A DNA stretch of 64,000 nucleotides, taken from Micrococcales bacterium. GTDB lineage: Bacteria; Actinomycetota; Actinomycetes; Actinomycetales; Dermatophilaceae. The DNA lies in NCBI GenBank assembly GCA_021287075.1, contig JAJTBD010000009.1, positions 62,001-126,000 on the forward strand, read 5' to 3'. Position numbers and translations under genes: made by a program. Shown here piece by piece: positions 6,197 through 15,941 of the stretch (the first letter of the stretch is position 1; every line of letters begins with the position of its first letter). Below the pieces are notes generated by a model, which did not search any database, had not been told where the DNA came from, and was given only the letters and a program-made list of their open reading frames with translations.

Positions 6197-8838
6197 GCGC
6201 CGCCCGCGGCCCCTGGCCCCTGCGCGACCGACCCTCGCTTGTCTGGCTGGTCCTGGTCTCGGCCCTGGTCCTGGTCCACCCCTTCGTGCCCGGGTCGCGC
6301 TGGCTCATGGTGCACCTGGTGGCCCTCGGCGCCGTCACGCACTCGATCATGGTGTGGAGCGCGCACTTCACGCAGGCGCTGCTGCGGACCGACCGGCCGA
6401 CGCGCGAGGACCAGAACCAGCGGCTGGTCGCCCTCATCGCCGGCACCACCCTCGTCCTGGTCGGCGTGCCCACCACCATCTGGCCGCTGACCGTCGCCGG
6501 GGCGACGCTCGTCGTCGGCGCCGTCGGGTGGCATGGCTGGGTCCTGTGGCGGCTGCTGCGCACCGCCCTGCCGAGCCGGTTCGGCGCGACCGTGCGCTAC
6601 TACATCGCCGCCGCGGCCTTCCTGGCGCTCGGCGCCACCCTCGGCGCGATCCTGGGCACCGGTCTCGACGACCCCACCCACGGCCGGGTCCTCGTGGCCC
6701 ACACGATGTCCAATGTCCTCGGATGGGTGGGCCTGACCGTCGCCGGCACGCTGCAGACGCTCTGGCCGACGATGCTGCGCACGCGCATGGACGATGGCGC
6801 CACGCGCGCCCTCCGCCGCAGCCTCCCCTGGCTCGCTGCAGCGGCACTCGTGGTCATCACGGGCGCACTGCTGGGCCACCAGATCGTCTCTGCCGCAGGC
6901 CTGCTGGCGTATGCCGCGGGCTGGCTCGGGATGTGCGTCCCGCTCGCGCGCACGGCCCGTCGCAAGCCGCCCCACAGTGTCGCGACCTGGTCGGCCGCGG
7001 CGGCTGTGGTCTGGCTGGTCGTGGGTCTGCTCGCGCTCGCGGTCCTGCTGCTGCTGCGTCAGGGCACCTGGGCCGGGGTCGCCGACCGCTATGGGCTGGT
7101 GACGGCCAGCCTCGTCGTCGGCTTCGCGCTCCAGCTCGTCCTGGGCGTGCTCACCTATCTCCTGCCGTCTGTGCTGGGCGGCGGCCCCTCGGTGGTGCGG
7201 GCCGGCGCGGCCGAGCTCGAGCGCTGGGGTTTTGGCCGTGTGGTGCTGGTCAACGCCGGTCTCGCGATGAGCCTGCTGCCGGTCCCCTCGGTGCTGCGGG
7301 TCGTGCTCACCACGGTCGTCTTCGCGGCCCTGGCCGCGTCGATCCCACTGATGCTGCGCGGCATTCGCGCCTCCATCGCTGCCAAGCGGGCTCTCGCGGA
7401 GGCGGGGCCGCCCATGGCCTCCCTCGCGGAGCGCCGGGCCGCGGCCGCCCGCCTCGAGGCAGCCGCCCCGCCCAGGGCCCTGCCCTTGGGGCAGCTGGCC
7501 GGCGCGGCAGTCGTGCTGGCCCTGGCCTCCTCGCTGGGCATCGCGCTGGGGGTGCCTGCCGGCACCGGCGGCGGCACCACCCAGGCGGCCGCCGCTCCGG
7601 TCGCCGCCACGGGAGAGACGACACGCGTCACGGTGGAGGCCAAGGACATGGCCTTCACCCCGAGAGACATCTCCGTCCCGGCCGGCAACCGGCTCGTCAT
7701 CACTCTGCGCAACACCGACGCCGCCCAGGTGCACGACCTCGTCCTCGACAACGGGACCGGCACCAAGCGGCTCCTGCCCGGCGCCACGGCCGAGCTCGAC
7801 GCAGGCGTCATCGGTTCGACCGTCGAGGGCTGGTGCTCCATCGTCGGCCACCGCCAGATGGGGATGACGCTGACGATCACCCCCACCGGGCTCGAGGCCC
7901 AGGCGCCATCGGGGTCTGCGACGAGTCCGGCTGCGCCTCAGTCCAAGAGCGTCGATCTCAGCGCGCCGGCAGCGGCCGGCTTCACCGCGCGCGACCCGCG
8001 CCTGCCCACCGTGCCGGCCGCCCGGGTCCACAAGAAGACGCTGACCGTCACGGAGGTCAAGGCAGCGGTGGCGCCCGGAGTCTCGCGCACCCGGTGGACC
8101 TTCAACGGCCAGTCGATGGGCCCCGTGCTGCACGGCAAGGTCGGTGACCGCCTCGAGATCACCCTCGTCAACGACGGCACCATGGGCCACTCGATCGACT
8201 TCCATGCCGGCTCGCTAGCGCCCGACCGCCCCATGCGCACGATCCCGCCGGGCGAGAGCCTGACCTACACCTTCACGGCGACCAGGGCCGGCATCTGGAT
8301 GTATCACTGCTCGACGATGCCCATGTCGAGCCACATCTCGGCCGGCATGTTCGGTGCGGTGATCATCGAGCCCGACGGGCTGCTCGAGGTCGACCGGTCC
8401 TATGTGGTCGTCCAGTCCGAGCTCTATCTGCCCGCCGACCCCGAGGGCGCGGTCGACCCTGACAAGATCGCGGCAGGCAGCCCCGACGGGGTGGTCTTCA
8501 ACGGCGTGGCCAACCAATACGACATCGCACCGCTGACGGCCAAGGTGGGAGAGCGCGTGCGCTTCTGGGTCCTGGACGCCGGCCCCAACCGGCCGCTGTC
8601 CTTCCACATCGTCGGGGGCCAGTTCGACACGGTCTGGTCCGAGGGCGCCTATCAGATCCTACGCGGCAAGGACGCCTTCGGCCAGCCAGGCGGGGGCTCC
8701 CAGGCTCTCGGGTTGCAGCCGGCACAGGGCGGGTTCGTCGAGCTGACCTTCCCCGAGGCGGGCCGATATCCCCTGGTCAACCACGTGATGGCCGATGCCG
8801 AGCGTGGCGCGCACGGCATCGTCCAGGTGAGCAGATAG
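6193..8838 (+). CDS. nirK: Membrane-anchored NirK-like copper oxidase with extra cupredoxin domain
   Basis: An 881-residue fusion. Residues 1 to about 400 form a multi-span membrane domain. Residues 475-560 are a cupredoxin with type-1 copper ligands H514, C548, H553 and M556. Residues 625-881 are a two-domain copper nitrite reductase-like unit: type-1 ligands H666, C706, H714 and M719, type-2 ligands H671, H705 and H805, and the catalytic aspartate D669 in HSIDFH. This should reduce nitrite to nitric oxide outside the membrane, with the extra cupredoxin passing electrons in. One oddity: the stretch after VVFNG (772-783, VANQYDIAPLTA) has no histidine where known enzymes carry the catalytic His255. 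Either the proton path differs or the enzyme has another oxidase role. Confidence 0.85.
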   Translation: MSAARGPWPLRDRPSLVWLVLVSALVLVHPFVPGSRWLMVHLVALGAVTHSIMVWSAHFTQALLRTDRPTREDQNQRLVALIAGTTLVLVGVPTTIWPLTVAGATLVVGAVGWHGWVLWRLLRTALPSRFGATVRYYIAAAAFLALGATLGAILGTGLDDPTHGRVLVAHTMSNVLGWVGLTVAGTLQTLWPTMLRTRMDDGATRALRRSLPWLAAAALVVITGALLGHQIVSAAGLLAYAAGWLGMCVPLARTARRKPPHSVATWSAAAAVVWLVVGLLALAVLLLLRQGTWAGVADRYGLVTASLVVGFALQLVLGVLTYLLPSVLGGGPSVVRAGAAELERWGFGRVVLVNAGLAMSLLPVPSVLRVVLTTVVFAALAASIPLMLRGIRASIAAKRALAEAGPPMASLAERRAAAARLEAAAPPRALPLGQLAGAAVVLALASSLGIALGVPAGTGGGTTQAAAAPVAATGETTRVTVEAKDMAFTPRDISVPAGNRLVITLRNTDAAQVHDLVLDNGTGTKRLLPGATAELDAGVIGSTVEGWCSIVGHRQMGMTLTITPTGLEAQAPSGSATSPAAPQSKSVDLSAPAAAGFTARDPRLPTVPAARVHKKTLTVTEVKAAVAPGVSRTRWTFNGQSMGPVLHGKVGDRLEITLVNDGTMGHSIDFHAGSLAPDRPMRTIPPGESLTYTFTATRAGIWMYHCSTMPMSSHISAGMFGAVIIEPDGLLEVDRSYVVVQSELYLPADPEGAVDPDKIAAGSPDGVVFNGVANQYDIAPLTAKVGERVRFWVLDAGPNRPLSFHIVGGQFDTVWSEGAYQILRGKDAFGQPGGGSQALGLQPAQGGFVELTFPEAGRYPLVNHVMADAERGAHGIVQVSR

Positions 8839-8863
8839 CACCCACCCCGGCTAGCCTGCGGCC

Positions 8864-9604
8864 ATGGCCTTCTTCCACGACCTGGGCGTCGAGAAGGCGC
8901 AGGCCCTGCGCGACCTCCACCACGCCCCCGAGCTGCTCGAGCTCGGGGGCGTCTGGGATGTCGCGTCCGCGCGGGCCGTCGCGGGCCGGCCCGACACCAC
9001 CGCCCTGTCGACCGCGTCGGCGGCGATCGCGGCGAGCCACGGCTATGACGACGGGGAGCAGATCCCGCTCGATCTGCACCTCGCCGCCATCGAGCGCATC
9101 GCCCGCTCCACCGAGCTGCCGGTCACCGCCGACCTCGAGGGCGGCTACGGCGATGTGCACGCCATCGTCGGCTCGGCCATCCACGCGGGAGCCGTCGGCG
9201 CCAACATCGAGGACGCCATGTGCCCTCGCAAGGAGATGGTCCAGCGGGTCCGCGACGCCGTCGCGGCGGGCGCGGCCCGACGGGTCCCGTTGGTGCTCAA
9301 CGCCCGCACCGATGTCTATCTGCGCGACCCCGATGGCGACGAGCGATCCAGGCGGCGCTCCGCGCTCAAGCGGGGCACGGCATTTCTCGAGGCCGGTGCC
9401 GACTGCGTCTTCGTGCCCGGCTGCACAGACGAGGAGTCGATCCGGGCGTTCGTCACCGAGTTCGGCCCCGCTCGCCTCAGCCTGCTGGCCGTGCCCGGCA
9501 CGCCGTCACCCCGCCGGCTCGAGGAGCTCGGCGTGGCCCGCCTCTCCCACGGGCCCTTCCCCCAGCGCGCGGCCATGGCGCGCCTGCGCACCTACCCCTG
9601 CTGA
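8864..9604 (+). CDS. Isocitrate lyase/PEP mutase superfamily enzyme
   Basis: A 246-residue TIM-barrel protein of the PEP mutase/isocitrate lyase superfamily. Visible landmarks are GGVWDVASARAVA, the metal-site region VTADLEGGYG, GANIEDA, and LVLNARTDVYL, where the aspartate and glutamate residues bind magnesium. It lacks the isocitrate lyase KKCGH loop; a C-containing MCPRKEM stretch sits in the place of the gating loop. That fits the broad group of C-C or C-P bond lyases acting on oxaloacetate-like or methylisocitrate-like substrates, but the substrate cannot be read from sequence. It stands alone, 25 bases after the copper oxidase, and ends before a strong two-way terminator. Confidence 0.85.
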   Translation: MAFFHDLGVEKAQALRDLHHAPELLELGGVWDVASARAVAGRPDTTALSTASAAIAASHGYDDGEQIPLDLHLAAIERIARSTELPVTADLEGGYGDVHAIVGSAIHAGAVGANIEDAMCPRKEMVQRVRDAVAAGAARRVPLVLNARTDVYLRDPDGDERSRRRSALKRGTAFLEAGADCVFVPGCTDEESIRAFVTEFGPARLSLLAVPGTPSPRRLEELGVARLSHGPFPQRAAMARLRTYPC

Positions 9605-9618
9605 CCCGGCCCAGACAA

Positions 9619-9660
9619 ACAGGTATGCCGCGCGCTCTGGTGAGCGCGCGGCATACCTGT
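9619..9660. terminator. Bidirectional terminator, 19-bp perfect stem
   Basis: A 19-bp perfect stem (arm ACAGGTATGCCGCGCGCTC at 9619-9637, complement at 9642-9660) closes a TGGT loop. It lies between two convergent genes. The arm shares AGGTATGCCGCG with the hairpins at 11626 and 14175. Confidence 0.85.
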
Positions 9661-9685
9661 CAAAGGCGTTGTGCCAGAGTTGAAC

Positions 9686-10831
9686 TCAGAGACCCAGCTC
9701 CCGGCCGATGAGCTCCTTCATGATCTCGTTGGAGCCGGCCCAGATCTTGTGGACGCGGGCGTCCTTCCAGGCACGGGCGACACGGTACTCGTTCATGAAG
9801 CCGTAGCCGCCGTGCAGCTGCACGCACTCGTCGAGCACGTCGCACTGCACCTGGGAGCTCCACCACTTGGCCTTGGCGGCCTCGACGGGCGAGAGCTTGT
9901 GCTCGGAGTGGGCGGCGACGCAGTCGTCGACATAGGCCTCGGCGACCTCGATGGCGGTGACCATCTCGGCGAGCTTGAACTTGTTGTGCTGGAACTGGCC
10001 GATCGGCTGGCCAAAGGCCTTGCGCTCCTTGGCGTATTCGACCGTCTCGGCGAGGATCTGCTTGGCGTTGGCGACGTTGCCGATCGCGGCGCCGATGCGC
10101 TCCTGCGGCAGGTGCTTCATCATCTCGATGAAGCCCATGCCCTCGGGGCCGAGCAGGTGGTCGGCCGGGACGCGGACGTTCTCGAAGAAGAGCTCGGAGG
10201 TGTCGGACTCGGGCTGGCCGACCTTGTCGAGCTTGTTGCCCTTGCTGAAGCCCTCCATGCCGGCCTCGAGGACGAAGAGCGAGATGCCCTTGGCGCCCTT
10301 GGCCGGGTCGGTGCGGGCCGCGACGATCGCGAGGTCGCACTGGTGGCCGTTGGTGATGAAGGTCTTGGAGCCGTTGAGGACCCAGTCGTCGCCGTCCTTG
10401 ACCGCCGTGGTCTTCAGCGCCGCGAGGTCGGAGCCGCCGGAGGGCTCGGTCATGCCGATGGCGATGATCTTCTCGCCCGAGGCGATGCCGGGCAGCCAGC
10501 GCTGCTTCTGCTCCTCGGTGCCCAGGTGGACGATGTAGGGCGCACAGATGTCGGCGTGGATGCCGAAGCAGGAGCCGACGGCCGCGGTGAACTTGGAGAT
10601 CTCCTCGGCCAGGACCGCGTTGAAGCGGTAGTCGTCGATGCCGGCGCCGCCGAACTCCTCGGGGATGTTGAGCCCGAAGAAGCCCTGCGAGCCGGCCTCG
10701 AGCCAGATGTCGCGGGCGATGACCTTGTCGGCGATCATCTGCTCGCCGCGGGGCTTGAGCGTGCGGTCGACGAACGCACGGACGGACTCGCGGAAGGCCT
10801 CGTGGTCGGGGCCGTACAGATTGCGGGGCAT
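9686..10831 (-). CDS. Acyl-CoA dehydrogenase
   Basis: FAD-dependent enzyme introducing the first double bond in acyl-CoA breakdown. The 381-residue product has the three family domains: N-terminal helices (DHEAFRESVRAFVDRTLKP), the beta-barrel with IAIGMTEPSGGSDLAAL and WVLNGSKTFITNG, which bind FAD and substrate, and the C-terminal helical domain with RKAFGQPIGQFQHNKF and LHGGYGFMNEYRVAR. The glutamate of IWAGSNEIMKELIGREL is the expected catalytic base. Chain-length preference is unknown. It is transcribed divergently from a TetR regulator across a 53-bp gap with a palindromic operator, so induction by an acyl-CoA ligand is likely. Confidence 0.93.
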   Translation of the reverse strand: MPRNLYGPDHEAFRESVRAFVDRTLKPRGEQMIADKVIARDIWLEAGSQGFFGLNIPEEFGGAGIDDYRFNAVLAEEISKFTAAVGSCFGIHADICAPYIVHLGTEEQKQRWLPGIASGEKIIAIGMTEPSGGSDLAALKTTAVKDGDDWVLNGSKTFITNGHQCDLAIVAARTDPAKGAKGISLFVLEAGMEGFSKGNKLDKVGQPESDTSELFFENVRVPADHLLGPEGMGFIEMMKHLPQERIGAAIGNVANAKQILAETVEYAKERKAFGQPIGQFQHNKFKLAEMVTAIEVAEAYVDDCVAAHSEHKLSPVEAAKAKWWSSQVQCDVLDECVQLHGGYGFMNEYRVARAWKDARVHKIWAGSNEIMKELIGRELGL

Positions 10832-10850
10832 GGTGGCCTACCTCTCAGTA

Positions 10851-10868
10851 ACTAAGCGCTTGCTTAGT
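10851..10868. promoter_or_regulatory. TetR-type operator ACTAAGC-N4-GCTTAGT
   Basis: The gap between the acyl-CoA dehydrogenase and the TetR gene holds an inverted repeat: ACTAAGC at 10851-10857 and GCTTAGT at 10862-10868, separated by GCTT. This matches the TAAGC-type operators of TetR regulators of fatty-acid genes. Its central position lets one repressor control both directions. Binding is inferred. Confidence 0.75.
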
Positions 10869-10884
10869 CTCATCGAGATGCTGC

Positions 10885-11511
10885 ATGCTGTCAACCGTGT
10901 CCGCCGTCACTGACCAGCGCAGCGCGCAGCCCGAGCCCGGCCCCACCGGCACCGCCCTGCGGCTGATGCTCGCGGCGGCAGAGGCCTTCGCGGACAAGGG
11001 CTTCCACGCCACCACCACCCGGGACATCGCCTCACGGGCCGGTTTGTCCCCTGCCGGCGTCTATGTCCACTTCGCCTCCAAGGAACTGCTGCTCTATCAG
11101 CTGTCCAAGGACGGCCACGAGACCGCCCTGAGCGTGCTCCAAGTGGCCGCGGAGCAGGCCGACGGCCCGCGCGAGGCACTGGCCGAGATGGTCCGTCGCT
11201 TCACGACCTGGCACGCCGAGCACTTCACGGTGGCCCGGATCGTGCAGTACGAGTTCCAGCACCTCACCCCCGAGCACCGGGCCGAGATCGTGACCCTGCG
11301 CAAGCGGATCGAGGGCGCGGTCCACTCCGTCATCGAGGACGGTGTCGCCGCCGGGGAGTTCGAGGTGGCCGATGTCGCCACCACCACCCTGGCCGTGCTC
11401 TCCCTCGCCATCGACGTCGCCCGCTGGTTCGCCCCCGGCAAGCGACGCACGCCCGAGGCGATCGGCGACGCCTACGCCGACCTCGCCCTGCGCCTCGTCG
11501 CTGCCCACTGA
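10885..11511 (+). CDS. TetR/AcrR family regulator
   Basis: A 208-residue one-component repressor. Residues 25-75 form the TetR helix-turn-helix (LRLMLAAAEAFADKGFHATTTRDIASRAG, then SPAGVYVHFASKELLLY). The C-terminal helical domain, with YEFQHLTPEHRAEI, would bind the ligand and dimerise. It is divergent from the acyl-CoA dehydrogenase with a shared palindrome, so it most likely represses that gene and itself and responds to an acyl-CoA, as related KstR or FadR-like proteins do. I take the ATG at 10885; a GTG twelve bases later is possible. It converges on ettA across a hairpin terminator. Confidence 0.88.
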   Translation: MLSTVSAVTDQRSAQPEPGPTGTALRLMLAAAEAFADKGFHATTTRDIASRAGLSPAGVYVHFASKELLLYQLSKDGHETALSVLQVAAEQADGPREALAEMVRRFTTWHAEHFTVARIVQYEFQHLTPEHRAEIVTLRKRIEGAVHSVIEDGVAAGEFEVADVATTTLAVLSLAIDVARWFAPGKRRTPEAIGDAYADLALRLVAAH

Positions 11512-11625
11512 GCCCGCCCGGCTGCGGGGCGATCGTGCCCACGTGGGTGAAAGCTCCGCGGCCATTGCAGGGTGTCCCGGCGCCCGGCGGCCGCGCCCGC
11601 CAGATCTGCGCCCACCTGCATCAAA

Positions 11626-11664
11626 AGGTATGCCGCGCAGCCGAGTTGGCTGCGCGGCATACCT
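11626..11664. terminator. Bidirectional terminator, 17-bp stem
   Basis: A 17-bp perfect stem (AGGTATGCCGCGCAGCC at 11626-11642, complement at 11648-11664) with loop GAGTT lies between the convergent TetR gene and ettA. The arm shares AGGTATGCCGCG with the terminator at 9619. Confidence 0.85.
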
Positions 11665-11686
11665 CATGCGCGGGGTGACGTGAGCG

Positions 11687-13369
<1,683 letters not shown>

Positions 13370-13456
13370 GGGGGCAAGGCTATCGGCCACCCACCCCCAT
13401 GCCCGAATCCGCCTGCCGCTGCTCAGGGGGTGTGCGACGGCAGGGGCCCGCGGTCC

Positions 13457-14038
13457 TCAGCCGGCCGGCTCCATCACACCCGTCTCGGTGTTGACCGTGA
13501 CCTCCTCGCCCTCGACGACGAAGGCCACCGTCTCGGGGTCGGGCAGCCCGAATCCGCCAGGGGTCGGCGGCTCGAACTCCTCCGGCGGCTCACCGATCGG
13601 AGGCAGGCCCTCGCCCGCGTCCATCGCGGCCTGGACGGCCGCATCTGAGAGCCGGTCGTCCGGGTCGAGCATGGCGCGCTCGGGCCGCTCATAGGTGGTC
13701 ACGCCGAGGGTGAGGTCGTGGCCGACGTGATAGGCGTCGATCTCGACCGAGGTGCCGGACGTGCCGTCGTTGCGGGCCCACTGGTTGACGCGCTGGCGCC
13801 CGTGGACGATCACGGGGTCGCCCTTCTTGATCGACTGGCCGACGTTGAGCCCGAGCCGTCGAAAGGCGGCCACGCGATAGAAGCTGGTCCCGCTGTCCTC
13901 GAACTGCCCGGAGCTGGGGTTGAGCTTGCGCACCGTCGAGGCGATGCGGAACGACGCAAAGGGCACGCTGCCCCCCGTGGTCTTCATCTCGACCGGTGCG
14001 ACGACATTGCCGCACACGGTCACATAGGTCTCGTTCAC
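13457..14038 (-). CDS. ssb: Single-stranded DNA-binding protein with acidic C-terminal extension
   Basis: OB-fold protein binding single-stranded DNA in replication or repair. The 193-residue product starts with GTG preceded by GGGAGGATCC, giving NETYVTVCGNVVAPVEMKT, then FASFRIAST and VIVHGRQRVNQWA, the OB-fold strands. The C-terminal part is acidic and proline-rich but does not end in the DDDIPF-like tip of the main replicative SSB, so it may be a secondary paralogue. The chromosome would carry another ssb elsewhere. It lies downstream of the GTPase pair but is separated from it by a hairpin. Confidence 0.88.
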   Translation of the reverse strand: MNETYVTVCGNVVAPVEMKTTGGSVPFASFRIASTVRKLNPSSGQFEDSGTSFYRVAAFRRLGLNVGQSIKKGDPVIVHGRQRVNQWARNDGTSGTSVEIDAYHVGHDLTLGVTTYERPERAMLDPDDRLSDAAVQAAMDAGEGLPPIGEPPEEFEPPTPGGFGLPDPETVAFVVEGEEVTVNTETGVMEPAG

Positions 14039-14174
14039 GGATCCTCCCTGTGTCTGGTCTCCCTTCTGGTCGGGAGATGACCCCAGCCTTGGCCGGCGGG
14101 AGGAGCCGGTGAAGGGGTCCGGCCGCGCCTGTGGACGAGCCCGTCGCGACCGAGGGGGGTGTGGACAACCGAGG

Positions 14175-14206
14175 GGTATGCCGCGCGGCCGGGCCCGCGG
14201 CATACC
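14175..14206. terminator. Hairpin terminator after the GTPase operon
   Basis: Arms GGTATGCCGCG (14175-14185) and CGCGGCATACC (14196-14206) enclose a 10-base G+C loop. It lies after the minus-strand GTPase genes and before ssb, and shares its arm sequence with the terminators at 9619 and 11626. Confidence 0.65.
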
Positions 14207-14220
14207 GCACCTGAGGGCGA

Positions 14221-14280
14221 GGTCAGGTCAGCGGGCGTCGGGTCAGGTCGACGGGGGTCGGGTCAGGTCAGCGGGATCCG
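14221..14280. repeat. Three tandem 20-bp repeats
   Basis: Three head-to-tail 20-bp units each start GGTCAGGTC: 14221-14240, 14241-14260 and 14261-14280. Copies differ at three to five positions. The last unit runs into the 3' end of the GTPase gene (stop at 14268), so the array appears to have grown from coding sequence. No function is evident. Confidence 0.85.
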
Positions 14281-15941
14281 CGCGCGATGTCGAGCTGGCG
14301 ACGGGTCTCGGCGTGGCGGGCCAGGACCTCGCGCACGGGCTCGACGATGTGCTCGCCGGCGACGCCCGCGATGGCCCGGTGCAGGCGCTTGTCGATGGCC
14401 GCGGCCCGACGCTGGGCACCGGCCCTCGCCATGAGGCGGGCCAGCAGCGAGAGGACCAGCCCGAGCAGCAGGCCGGCGGCCACCAGCAGGGTCGGGACCG
14501 GCAGGCCCTGGAACTCGGGGGTGGGCAGCTCGGGCAGCTGGAAGTAGCCCATGACGGCCAGGACGAGCAGCCAGACCAAACCCACGATCAGCGCGACCGC
14601 CCCGAGCAGCTGAAGGGCGCCGAGGACCGTCCACCAGATGGGGTTGCGGGCCCGCAACGAGGTGCCGATGACGGCACGGTCGAGCTCGTCGGCCATCTGC
14701 GGGCCGGGCGGCGAGGCGGCGGCGTGGACCGCCTCGGCCCACCGGTGGGGCAGACCGTTGGCGGCCTTGTCGCCGAGCTGGCGCGTGGCCAGGTCGACGG
14801 CCGAGCGGGCTGCCGGGGTGGGCGGCGGCAGCGACGAGCGGCCGAGCACGGAGCGCACGTCAGCGGCATTGACCGCGAGCGGGTCCTTGTCCTTGTCGAG
14901 GCGCAGCCGGCCGAGCGGGTCGGGACGGAAGGCGCGGATCCACCGGGTGAAGGGCCACCCGGTGCGCGAGACCGACTCGTGGAGGAAGTCGCGCTCGACG
15001 GCGTTGACGACGGTCGGCACGCCGGCCGCGCGCGCGAGTGCGTCCACGAGGTCGTCACCGGCCTTCTCGCCGAGGTCGGCCTCGGTGTCGGCCACTCCCC
15101 CTCGCAGCGAGCCGGCGACCTGGGCGATGTCGCCGGTGAGGCGCTGGCGCGCGGCGTTGTGCCCCTCGACGACGGTGGTCAGGCGCTGCTTGAGCTCCTC
15201 GATCCCCATGCCGGTCTTGGCCGAGGTGGGGATGACCTCGATGTCCTTGATGCCGTCGCGGGCAAAGAGCCGCTTGAGGTCGGCCGAGCACTCCTCGATC
15301 TCGGCGGGGGTGAGCCGGTCGGCCTGGTTGAGCACGACGAGCATGACCGCCTCGTGGGTCGCCAGCGCCGAGACATAGTCGTCGTGTAGGCGGGCGTCGG
15401 CGTATTTCTGCGGGTCGGTGACCCAGCAGAAGACGTCGGTGAGGTCGAGCACCCGCTCTGCCTCGGCGCGGTTGGCACTCTCGCGGGAGTCGAAGTCGGG
15501 CAGGTCGAGCAGGACGAGCCCGTCGAGGTGGTCGCGGCCGTGGCGCGGCTTGGGCACGTGGTGGCGCTTGCCGACCCGCAGCCACTCCAGCATCTCGGCG
15601 ACCGGCTCGTCGCCCCAGATGGCCGCGGCAGCGGTCGAGGTGGTGGGCCGGCGGGCGCCGGTGACGGCGACGTCGTCGGCGACGATCGCGTTGAACAGGG
15701 AGGACTTGCCGCTGCCGGTCGCACCCGAGAGCGCCACGACGGTGTGGCCGCCGACCAGCGCGGTGCGCTGCTCGACCTTGTCGACCACTGTGCGGGCCCG
15801 GTCGGTGTGGCTGCGCTCGAGCTCGTCACCGCCGGCGTGCACCGCCGCCCCGAGGGCGCTGGCCCGGGTCGCCAGCTGCTCGGGTGAGATCGCTTTGGTC
15901 ACAGCGCTTTTGGAGGACATCGTCGCCTTGTCGGGGCTCAC
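14268..15941 (-). CDS. Dynamin-like membrane GTPase, second of a pair
   Basis: A 557-residue GTPase with the G1 loop GATGSGKS (73-80), switch region RRPTTSTAAAA, G3 LLDLPDFDS and G4 NQAD. Near residue 425 lie two closely spaced hydrophobic segments that would form a membrane hairpin (ALIVGLVWLLVLAVM and LVAAGLLLGLVLSLLARL), as in bacterial dynamin-like proteins. The GTG start overlaps the stop of the partner GTPase, so the two are translationally coupled. The arrangement recalls DynA and DynB of Streptomyces, which act in septum formation; that link is by organisation and general similarity only. It may remodel membrane as a heteromer with its partner. Confidence 0.85.
   Translation of the reverse strand: MSPDKATMSSKSAVTKAISPEQLATRASALGAAVHAGGDELERSHTDRARTVVDKVEQRTALVGGHTVVALSGATGSGKSSLFNAIVADDVAVTGARRPTTSTAAAAIWGDEPVAEMLEWLRVGKRHHVPKPRHGRDHLDGLVLLDLPDFDSRESANRAEAERVLDLTDVFCWVTDPQKYADARLHDDYVSALATHEAVMLVVLNQADRLTPAEIEECSADLKRLFARDGIKDIEVIPTSAKTGMGIEELKQRLTTVVEGHNAARQRLTGDIAQVAGSLRGGVADTEADLGEKAGDDLVDALARAAGVPTVVNAVERDFLHESVSRTGWPFTRWIRAFRPDPLGRLRLDKDKDPLAVNAADVRSVLGRSSLPPPTPAARSAVDLATRQLGDKAANGLPHRWAEAVHAAASPPGPQMADELDRAVIGTSLRARNPIWWTVLGALQLLGAVALIVGLVWLLVLAVMGYFQLPELPTPEFQGLPVPTLLVAAGLLLGLVLSLLARLMARAGAQRRAAAIDKRLHRAIAGVAGEHIVEPVREVLARHAETRRQLDIARGSR

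Noticed and set aside
5989-8205. A 738-codon minus-strand open frame opposite the copper oxidase
   Set aside because: Gly/Arg/His-rich nonsense; the plus strand encodes conserved copper ligands throughout.
9671-10855. A 394-codon open frame on the plus strand opposite the acyl-CoA dehydrogenase
   Set aside because: Composition is Val/Leu/Asp/Gly-rich without any family pattern; the minus-strand gene is a complete, conserved enzyme. It is a high-GC antisense shadow.
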